Shown one piece after another: positions 55,139 to 64,000 of a stretch of 64,000 nucleotides of DNA (its first letter is position 1; every line of letters begins with the position of its first letter). The stretch is from Omphiscola glabra (Eukaryota; Mollusca; Gastropoda; Lymnaeidae). The notes below the pieces were generated by a model that saw nothing but the letters and a program-made list of their open reading frames with translations, was not told where the DNA came from and searched no databases. A program made the position numbers and the translations under genes. The stretch lies in NCBI GenBank assembly GCA_964017045.1, contig OZ024808.1:5163284-5227283 (forward strand), in the 5' to 3' direction.

Positions 55139-55728
55139 ATGCATATTGGATTGGGACTTATAGTCAGTGATGCATATTGGAATATGACTAATAGTCCGTG
55201 ATATATATTGGAATGGGACAAATAAGCACAGTTTGGAGACCATCGAATTGCGTCAATGATGCCCTTGCCCTTTAAATTGAAAATAAGTCATGCCCTTAAT
55301 TTTGTTACCAAAGCACGCGTGATCAAATAACCGAGGTTTGTGTGTGTTGAAGGACTTTGACCTCTCGTAGTGCGTGTGCTAACCACGGCCCAAGGGCTGT
55401 TTGCAGCCGGTCTAGTTAACATTGGGTGGGTCTACCATTGCTTATAAAGATAACAGTAAGCATAAAGGATTTCTTATTCTTTGAAAAGAAATATCATCCT
55501 TTTAATTAAAGATGTGTTCCCTTTTTTTTCCCCTGTGCATCAAGTGGCGTAGGAAATAAGGGGGGGGAGGGGAAGCACACCGGGCACACAGTTTTCTTTA
55601 TTTTTTCGGCCAACTGTAGAGTTATTTCCTTGAAAGGAGCGGCTAACATCTTGGCCCGCCACGGACTTTAATAGACTTGGCTTGGCAGAGCTACCCCAGA
55701 AAAATGGTAAACAGCTATGAACAGAGCT
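55139..55728. other. Spacer with MITE-like left end
   Basis: A duplicated GATGCATATTGGAATGGGAC-like segment occurs three times near 55138-55218. CAAGTGGCGTAGGAAATAAG at 55541 followed by a G run resembles a MITE left end. No gene recognised. Confidence 0.5.
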
Positions 55729-56714
55729 ACCGAACATAATTGATGAACAGAGCTACCGAACATAATTGATGAACAGAGCTACCGAACATAATTGATGAAC
55801 AGAGCTACCGAACATAATTGATGAACAGAGCTACCGAACATAATTGATGAACAGAGCTACCGAACAAAATTGATGAACAGAGCTACCGAACATAATTGAT
55901 GAACAGAGCTACCGAACATAATTGATGAACAGAGCTACCGAGCATAATTGATGAACAGAGCTACCGAACATAATTGATGAACAGAGCTACCGAACATAAT
56001 TGATGAACACAGCTACCGAACATAATTGATAAACAGAGCTACCGAACATAATTGATGAACAGAGCTACCGAACATAATTGATGAACAGAGCTACCGAACA
56101 TAATTGATGAACAGAGCTACCGAACATAATTGATGAACAGAGCTACCGAGCATAATTGATGAACAGAGCTACCGAACATAATTGATGAACAGAGCTACCG
56201 AACATAATTGATGAACAGAGCTACCAAACATAATTGATGAACAGAGCTACCGAACATAATTGATGAACAGAGCTACCGAACATAATTGATGAACAGAGCT
56301 ACCGAACATAATTGATGAACAGAGCTACCGAACATAATTGATGAACAGAGCTACCGAACATAATTGATGAACAGAGCTACCGAAAATAATTGATGAACAG
56401 AGCTACCGAACATAATTGATGAACAGAGCTACCGAACCTAATTGATGAACAGAGCTACCGAACATAATTGATGAACAGAGCTACTGAACATAATTGATGA
56501 ACAGAGCTACCGAGCATAATTGATGAACAGAGCTACCGAACATAATTGATGAACAGAGCTACCGAACATAATTGATGAACAGAGCTACCGAACATAATTG
56601 ATGAACAGAGCTACCGAACATAATTGATGAACAGAGCTACCGAACATAATTGATGAACAGAGCTACCGAACATAATTGATGAACAGAGCTACCGAAAATA
56701 ATTGATGAACAGAG
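55729..56714. repeat. 26-bp minisatellite, 38 copies
   Basis: Units of GAACAGAGCTACCGAACATA then ATTGAT, with scattered single substitutions (gagcata, aaaata, acaaaa, ccaaac). 26 is not a multiple of 3, so no long frame arises. Confidence 0.97.
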
Positions 56715-56810
56715 CTACACAAATAGAAATCAAACAATTCAGTTTTTAATAAAAAGGAATTTTAAATGTCGCACAATTAAAATATAGTTAAACAGTTTAT
56801 TTCTTTCCCC

Positions 56811-57740
56811 AACAAGACTATGATTATAATGAAACAGTTGTAACAACAAGACTATGATTATAATGAAACAGTTGTAACAACAAGACTATGATTATAATGA
56901 AACAGTTGTAACAACAAGACTATGATTATAATGAAACAGTTGTAACAACAAGACTATGATTATAATAAAACATTCGTAACAACAAGACTATGATTATAAT
57001 GAAACAGTTGTAACAACAAGACTATGATTATAACGAAACAGTTGTAGCAACACGACCATGATTATAATGAAACAGTTGTAACAACAAGACTATGATTATA
57101 ATGAAACAGTTGTAACAACAAGACCATGATTATAAAGAAACTGTTGTAACAACAAGACTATGATTATAATGAAACAGTTGTAACAACAAGACTATGATTA
57201 TAATGAAACAGTTGTAACAACAAGACTATGATTATAACGAAACAGTTGTAGCAACACGACCATGATTATAATGAAACAGTTGTAACAACAAGACTATGAT
57301 TATAATGAAACAGTTGTAACAACAAGACTATGATTATAATAAAACATTCGTAACAACAAGACTATGATTATAATGAAACAGTTGTAACAACAAGACTATG
57401 ATTATAACGAAACAGTTGTAGCAACACGACCATGATTATAATGAAACAGTTGTAACAACAAGACTATGATTATAATGAAACAGTTGTAACAACAAGACCA
57501 TGATTATAAAGAAACTGTTGTAACAACAAGACTATGATTATAATGAAACAGTTGTAACAACAAGACTATGATTATAATGAAACAGTTGTAACAACAAGAC
57601 TATGATTATAACGAAACAGTTGTAGCAACACGACCATGATTATAATGAAACAGTTGTAACAACAAGACTATGATTATAATGAAACAGTTGTAACAACAAG
57701 ACCATGATTATAAAGAAACTGTTGTAACAACAAGAATACG
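56811..57740. repeat. 34-bp minisatellite, about 27 copies, with higher-order structure
   Basis: Units of AACAAGACTATGATTATAAT then GAAACAGTTGTAAC. Diagnostic variants recur at fixed spacing: aaaacattcg at 56966 and 57340 (374 bp, 11 units apart), and acgaaacagttgtagcaaca at about 57031, 57235, 57405 and 57609 (204, 170 and 204 bp apart). This indicates duplication of an 11-unit block. Confidence 0.96.
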
Positions 57741-58581
57741 ATTATCGATTTTATCGCAACACGCATTTTAAAATAAATTAGAACCTTTTTTTCAGTAGCG
57801 GTAACTAAAATGTTATCATGCAAAATAATTAATAAGAAAAATAATTTCTGTTCGTTTTCGTGCAAAACATTAAAAAAGTAAAACTCTGAGAAAAGGGCCC
57901 GAAAGGGTTAATAATGTATATCTCCTGCGAGGTGTTTGGAAAGTCTTCCTTCGTAAATCGCTTTATTTCGTACTGTACAAATCACCACCACCCCCCCCCC
58001 CCCAAACCTCACCAAACCAACTTTTTTCTCTTTTATCTCTCCTTTTTTTTTTCCTTGCAAGAAGCTGGCATGAACTATAATTACTTTAATTAAGTAATTC
58101 ATTTTAAAATGTATTTTCTTTTCAAATAATAATTTCGTGACATTGCTACCTGGCAAGAATATGTTTCAGGCCTTTACGTGTCTAAAAATAGCCAAAAAGA
58201 GACACGCACGTGTCAGTCTTGAAGACCTTTGGAGTTGTCGTCCATAAATTGCTCTCTTTTTTTTTTTTAAATATTTTTTTTTTTTTAAAGTTGTTAACAC
58301 ATTTTTGTTTAAATCTGGTGTTTTGTTGTGTTCTGTTTCTTCTCTCAAGCTGATCGTAATAATAAACATTACTCTCTACAAGAATGGAACAAGCTTTGAG
58401 CTGCATACTGTAATCGTTATGTAGGTGACGAGTCAGTGGAGAGATTGTCTGTTGACACAATTTACGATATGACATGAAGAACTCATGAAGATATAAGTAG
58501 CCCTATAAATCTAAATGTGCGTCACAATATTTTGTTTAGAACATTGGACAGTGTTGTACGTTCACATTAGAACAAAGTTGG
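57741..58581. other. AT-rich spacer
   Basis: A poly-C run near 57991-58003 and T/A homopolymers near 58257-58290. Three short minus-strand frames have no recognisable domain. Confidence 0.5.
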
Positions 58582-58830
58582 ATTTAGGGGCCGTCCATAA
58601 AGTACGCCACGCTATTTTCTGACAATTTTACTCCATCCATCCCTCCTGTCACCACCTGTCACTCCTGTCACCTCCTGTCACATTCTGTAACAAATCTTAA
58701 TTTCCACCCCCACCCTTTCCAATACAAAAAAATGAGTACGTCGCACTGTCAAAGTAAATATTTAAACTTTATTCTAAAACACACTTCTTAATTAAACTAT
58801 TAAATTTATAAAAGTGACAACTTCTGTTAT
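58582..58830 (+). mobile_element. Dispersed repeat, GGGGCCGTCCATAAAGTACG-type, copy 2
   Basis: Starts TTTAGGGGCCGTCCATAAAG and shares the following segments in order with the copy at 49739-49950, including TTCTTAATTAAACTATTAAA and AAAGTGACAA/AAAGTGATCA near the right side. It contains an internal small repeat of CTCCTGTCAC. Family not named. Confidence 0.6.
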
Positions 58831-58960
58831 AATCCAGGTATAATAACAGAAGGTTCAACATCACTGTCAATTTCAGGATTTATATGTATGATAAAATTAT
58901 ATTTAAAAAGTGATCTATGCCCAAGCAAACTGTCACACATTCTTAGCCCCGCCTCACCTC

Positions 58961-59120
58961 ACCCTTAGAGTGTGACCAACTTTATGGGTGGACCCCGCAC
59001 CTTAGAGTGTGACCAACTTTATTGGTGGACCCCCCCCCCCGCCCTTTAGAGCGTGAGCAACTTTATGAGTGGATCCCCCCCCCCCCTCCCTTAGAGTGTG
59101 ACCAACTTTATGGGTGGACC
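58961..59120. repeat. About 45-bp tandem repeat with poly-C, 3-4 copies
   Basis: Units of TTAGAGTGTGACCAACTTTA then TGGGTGGACCCC, each ending in a C run of variable length (up to 10). Confidence 0.9.
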
Positions 59121-59202
59121 TTAATTAATAAATAAACCATCATTTAGTTTAACAACAAAAAACTTCATTTAAATGGAATGAAACTGGAAATTGGAATTTA
59201 GT

Positions 59203-59328
59203 TGGCAATAGACTAACATGGAATGAAGATAGCGGCAATAGACTAACATAGAATGAAGATAGTGGCAATAGACTAGCCTAGAATGAATTTATCGGCAATA
59301 GACTAACGTGTAACGAAATCAGCGTAAC
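59203..59328. repeat. 30-bp minisatellite, about 4 copies
   Basis: Units of GGCAATAGACTAACATGGAA then TGAAGATAGC, diverging to the right. Confidence 0.92.
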
Positions 59329-60239
59329 AAATGGAAGACGTTTTGTTTTAAGCCGATAGTAACAAAATACGATGACATTCAATCGTTACATAATTGTTTT
59401 TGTTTAGCATATAAGAAAGAAACATCAAAATAAGATTTTTTTTTAATTTTTAGAATTGGAAATAAAATAAAGTATAATTTAATATGAGAGAAACTGCTAT
59501 AAGTGTCATCTATAAATAATGTCACTCTAGTTTAGCCGATTTAGGACCCCCCCCCCCCCCCCCCCCAACATTTGACACAGAGTTTCCACACACTATAATA
59601 AAGTACACCGTGGCAAATGTGTGACCCTCCTCCCTTGTATCCCTTCTAGCGTAATCACGTCATTCATGAAAGGTACCTTAAAGCTTTCCAAAATGTTATT
59701 ACACATTTTGACTGTAGTATCGATACATTGATTGATTGATTGATTAATTTACAAGCCTCTTTCTCCCAATCGTTCCTTATTATTTTCTCAATCTTTGCAT
59801 AAAATGACCAACGAACGTTCACCACCTTCTCCTAACCGTTGCCGCGGAATTGACCAATCAAAGCACAGGGCAATGTCCTCTTTACGATGCCAGCACATCT
59901 CGTGAGATTACCATGTCTCCAGCTGAGAGGATTTCGTCAACTTTAACACGCGGTTTTTGGGTTGTCTTTTCTTCTGAAGGTTGGTGGGAAAGTTAAATAT
60001 GAGGGCAAGAAGAAAAAATGGATTAGGCGACAAGTAGAAAAATACATTTAGTAGAAGGGAGAATTGTGAAATCTACGACGGTTGAATATAGCGATTGAAG
60101 CAAGTATTATAATTGAAAGAGTGCCTTCTTGTGGAGAAATTTGGTATGGAAATTAACAGATTGGGGAAGGGAATAAACAGATTAGGGAGGGGAAAAAAGA
60201 AACAAGGGAAGCGACGGGATAACTTTTTAAAAATAAAAA
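59329..60239. other. Spacer
   Basis: Contains a long poly-C run at 59548-59566 and a GATT microsatellite at about 59728-59743. No gene recognised. Confidence 0.5.
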
Positions 60240-60714
60240 AGCTGATTCTATGCTGTGTCTTGGAGACTTTGCAACATGACATCAACTGATTCTATGATGT
60301 GTCTTGGAGACTTTGCAACATGACATCAACTGATTCTATGATGTGTCTTGGAGACTCTGCAACACAACAACTGATTCTATTCTGTGTCTTGGAGACTCTG
60401 CAACACAACAACTGATTCTATTCTGTGTCTTGGAGACTCTTCAACATGACAACAACTGATTCTATGCTGTGTCTTGTAGACTCTTCAACATGACAACAAC
60501 TGACTCTATGCTGTGTCTTGGAGACTCTGCAACATGACAACAACTGACTCTATGCTGTGTCTTGGAGACTCTTCAACATGACAACAACTGACTCTATGCT
60601 GTGTCTTGAGACTCTTCAACATAACAACAACTGACTCTATGCTGTGTCTTGGAGACTCTGCAACATAACAACAACTGACTCTATGCTGTGTCTTGGAGAC
60701 TCTGCAACATGATT
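60240..60714. repeat. 44-bp minisatellite, about 11 copies
   Basis: Units of CTGATTCTATGCTGTGTCTT, GGAGACTCTGCAACATGACA and ACAA. Subtypes (gattcta/gactcta, tctgc/tcttc) change from left to right; two units lack five bases. Confidence 0.96.
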
Positions 60715-61354
60715 GACTGAGAGTTTTAACAACAACAAAATGTTAAAAAGACAAAATTAAGCTTGAGTGTTTACAGTTTTCCGATGAAATTATAATCGAT
60801 CAGTTAATGAAGTCAGATGCATAACGCACCAGATTAGTAAAATACAATATGGTTCATACCACGCAATAAGCCAAACTGTGATATACACCATTTTTATGCG
60901 CACCAACGTTATACGCACCAGAGGGGAAAATAGCACTATTGAACGCACCACAATGAAACGCACTTCTCTGATAAAGATTTCAGCTCCAATCTCTCAAACA
61001 AAGCACAATTAAAAAATTACTCAGTGAATCTTTCTACCCCTCCCCCCCCCCCCTTACTCACCCATGCCATGTAACCGGCCCTGGCTATTAATATTATTGC
61101 TATACAGCATCAGATTGAATTTTTTAACAATCTTCCACTTAAATGATGACACCACCTTCAAGTTTGTGAAAGTCCCCTCCCCCTCTTTCAATTTTAAATC
61201 CCCGTAGCATACATGTACATTAAGTCACGATTAATTTTATGTCAATATTTAATCAAGTAATACTTATGTCGTTGTTTTGATTGTATTCTAAAAATATTAA
61301 TAAGAAATAAATGTTTCAATCAGATTTGTCAAAATACCATTTCTACTCACTTTA
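60715..61354. other. AT-rich spacer
   Basis: A diverged run of ACGCACCA motifs at about 60824-60960 (five occurrences at irregular spacing) and a poly-C run near 61039. No gene recognised. Confidence 0.5.
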
Positions 61355-63069
61355 TTTATCTTAATGTCTGCTATGGAGAATATCTTTGAAGGCAACCATC
61401 TAGTGGAATTTTCCCCGGTTTCCTGTGAACAGTTAAGACATATAATCATGGTATCTAAACCTACATCTTCTATTGTTGATCCTATCCCTACCAAGATAGT
61501 TTTGGAGTGTCTGGAAATCTTGCTCCCTGTACTGGTCAACATCGTGAATATTAGCCTTCAGTCTGCTACAGTCCCACATCTCTTCAAGACAGCGGTCGTT
61601 AAGCCTCTACTTAAAAAAAGTGGCATGGATCCAAATGACTGCAAGAATTTTCGCCCGGTCTCCAACCTCCCCTTTGTATCTAAGATTCTTGAGAGAGTTG
61701 TATCACAGCAGCTTATGCAGCATCTTCACACTTATGACTTGCTTGATAAGTTTCAATCTGCCTATCGACCTGGGCACAGCTGTGAGACTGCACAGCTCCG
61801 TGTTATGAATGATGTTCTTTGTGGTGCTGACCGTGGCGATCTGACAGTATTGGTTCTGTTGGACCTTAGTGCTGCTTTTGATGTTATTGACCATGATCTT
61901 CTTCTGTCAAGACTTCAGTACGAAGTAGGCCTCTCTGGAACTGCACTTCGCTGGTTTTTTTTCTTATCTGACTGACAGGACTCAGCGTATTGTAGTGAAG
62001 CATGCATCTTCCATGGACACTTCCGTTACCTGCGGTGTGCCACAAGGCTCGTCTTAGGACCCATTCTGTTCTCCATATACACTAGCCAGCTGGGCAAAAT
62101 TATTGAACGTCATGGTATTTCACGCAAAATATTTGCTGATGACACGGAACTGTACAAGTGTTTCCGCCCTAATCCCTTGGAGTGTGCTGCTGCTGTTCGG
62201 GCTGTCGAGGACTGCTGTCTTGCTGTAAAAAATGGATGTCATCAAACAGACTAAAATTAAATGATGACAAGACTGAGGCCATTGTTTGTGGTTCGGACGC
62301 CAATCTTCGGAAAGTTGCTTTCACATCAATAAAAGTTGGTGAATCAGAGATCCTGTTGTCCTCCACTGTCCGAGACCTTGGTTTCTTTATTGATAGTAAA
62401 CTCAGTATGATTCCACATATCAGTTCTGTAGTCAGAGCATGCTTCTGTCATCTACGGCCCTGGGTCAGCTGCGACCTCAACTAAATAAGAGAACAGCAAA
62501 TGCTGTAGCAGTAACTCTAATCCAGTCAAGATTAGATTATTGTAACAGTTGTTTGTGGGGTTTGCCTCAGAATCAAATTCAGAGACTCCAGAGGGTGCAA
62601 AATTCTGCAGCACGCATTGTGTCGCGGAAAAAGAGATCAGACCACATCACCCCCAGTTCTACGAGATCTCCATTGGGTTCCTATTAGTGAGCGCATAGAC
62701 CACAAGATTCTGTCCTTGGCGTATAGCTTCATAGAAGGCTCTGCACCAGAATATCTGAAAGAACTGCTTTGTCAACATGTAACCTTAAAGGACCTGCGAT
62801 ACTCAACTCAGTCCTTACTGCAAATTCCCAGTGTGGATGAACATAGAAAAAAGTCGTACGGGGTGCGCTCTTTGGAAGCGGTAGCGCCAAAGTTATGGAA
62901 TAGTTTACCTCCATCTTTGAGGAGTACTGACAAGGACAGAAAATTATTTAGGAAAAATTTAAAGACTTATTTGTTTAATAGATTTTATTACACCTGAGCG
63001 CAGTGAGCATGCTAAAGTAGCATGGATACTAGCGCTATAGAAGTATCCAATCAATCAATCAATCAATGA
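61355..63069 (+). mobile_element. 5'-truncated LINE with reverse transcriptase (CR1/L2-like)
   Basis: The + strand encodes, across about five frameshifts, most of a non-LTR reverse transcriptase. The first frame (61364-61975) has FKTAVVKPLLKK, NFRPVSNLPFVSKILERVV, FQSAYRPGHSCETA and LLDLSAAFDVIDHDLLLSRL. GVPQGS lies near 62034, and FADDTELY, the catalytic Asp-Asp motif, at 62131. Then come RLKLNDDKTEAIVCG, LDYCNSCLWGLP, LQRVQNSAARIV, LHWVPISERIDHKIL and the terminal APKLWNSLPPSLR, with a stop at 62995. The 3' end has GCGCTATAGAAGTATC followed by AATC repeats (63043-63067). The endonuclease is absent and frameshifts make it inactive. Style is CR1/L2/Rex-like. Confidence 0.9.
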
Positions 63070-64000
63070 TGTGAAGACATTTAAAAAAAAAGAATCCTAA
63101 CATTGAAATTTAAGTCTTTCAACTTCAAAAAATTCTACAAATTATTTTTCAAATAAGTTATGTAAATTAATTAATTACGTTGAAACAATACTTTTGAGGA
63201 AAGCAGTGACCACGGGAAGCAAACAGTTCGTAGAAGGAAATCCCCAAGTTTTGTCCCATAAAAAGATGAGACTCCAATTTTTCACATTGCCGCCAAAGGT
63301 CATAGCGTCATGGATAGCTGTGCACATTAGAGCTGGAAATTGCCATGACGTCGATCGATTTGCCACCAAAATTGTGTCATGTGTCGCCATTTTTCATAGG
63401 ATATGGAAAATCTATACAGACACGGGGTGACACTGCCCGTGTCTGATCTATGACAGGCCCTGAGGGTCCACCCGAGGAGCACACCAAGGTTCTAGGTGAG
63501 GGCCAAGAGTCAAGGTTAGGAGGACGCTACCCCTAGGGCCTTCTGGGGACTCGGTAATCATCTCTACCGGAAGTAGTCAAAATGGGTAGTTTCGATCAAC
63601 ATAGAGTTCTCTTCTTTTTAAATTAAACAGATAAAAAGTTGTACCGGTTTGTTTAACTCAAATTGAGATTGTTCACACGTAAGGAGTTGGTTGTAATCTG
63701 GAACTTGGTTCTTTTGTTTTTTTAGTGCATCGATTTTATTTTCCAAAGAATAAGGCTTAAAATTGAAAGCTTTCATCTACGAATTTGAAGCAACTCTGTT
63801 TCTGTTTCTGATTCTTTTTCAGGTTAGAATCTTGTCGAATCACTTTTTGTTTTTTCCCCGATCTTTCATTTATTAAATTGGAGGGTGTTGCCAGTGATGG
63901 CAACTAGAGGCGACAACCTGTCTTTTTAAAACTCGGTTTATAATTTGAATACAAAGCAAAACTCCACAAAATAGCAACTTTTTTGGTGAAGTAGCATAGC
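63070..64000. other. Unique AT-rich right end
   Basis: Small open frames on both strands (63175-63430) have no recognisable domain. No element end or array seen. Confidence 0.5.

Overview
The window looks like nuclear DNA of a metazoan, most likely a heterobranch gastropod (pulmonate or sea-slug type). This rests on an intron-containing class A neuropeptide-type GPCR, decayed CR1/L2-like, jockey-like and RNase-H-type LINE pieces, several hAT transposon families, and two short hAT elements that resemble SPIN (a family reported from tetrapods, Rhodnius and the snail Lymnaea). Nothing prokaryotic is present. The organism call is an inference, not a match.

One convincing gene is visible, all on the + strand: a seven-transmembrane receptor. 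Two alternative first coding exons, 1a (21282-21888) and 1b (26966-27560), each encode an extracellular N-terminus plus TM1 and TM2. Both end in phase 1 at a GTAAGT donor and can join the same exon 2 (39736-39853; TM3 and DRY) and exon 3 (41606-43007; TM4-TM7 plus a tail of about 280 residues). The predicted products are 708 and 704 residues. The duplicated exons differ at the TM2 sodium-site position: exon 1b has the expected Asp (D2.50), exon 1a has Ala. The alternative-exon, Asp/Ala arrangement is the most interesting biology here.

The rest is dominated by tandem repeats. I count about 60 separate minisatellite arrays with mostly unrelated units of 10-68 bp, together roughly 24 kb of the 64 kb. 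The largest is a nearly invariant 27-bp unit repeated about 96 times (46207-48809). Many arrays have units divisible by 3 and so create long false open frames on both strands.

Mobile elements: SPIN-like hAT MITEs at 1086-1280 and 17011-17178; a decayed BED-finger hAT at 11952-13568 with a perfect 8-bp target duplication; a second decayed hAT at 18388-19318; a CAGTGGCGTAG-ended MITE at 49295-49468 with a perfect 8-bp target duplication, plus relatives; a 433-bp candidate solo LTR (50745-51177) splitting a 20-bp minisatellite; LINE remnants at 17850-18312, 22990-23395, 43833-44127 and 61355-63069; and tRNA-like SINE heads near 5250 and 33468.

Layout: 1-21 kb, minisatellites and hAT/LINE debris; 21.3-43.0 kb, the receptor gene with introns of up to 17.8 kb filled with arrays and AT-rich DNA; 43-60.7 kb, the densest arrays, the solo LTR and MITEs; 60.7-64 kb, mostly unique AT-rich DNA carrying one near-complete but frameshifted LINE reverse transcriptase region. 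I saw no CRISPR array, rRNA, intact tRNA or viral gene.
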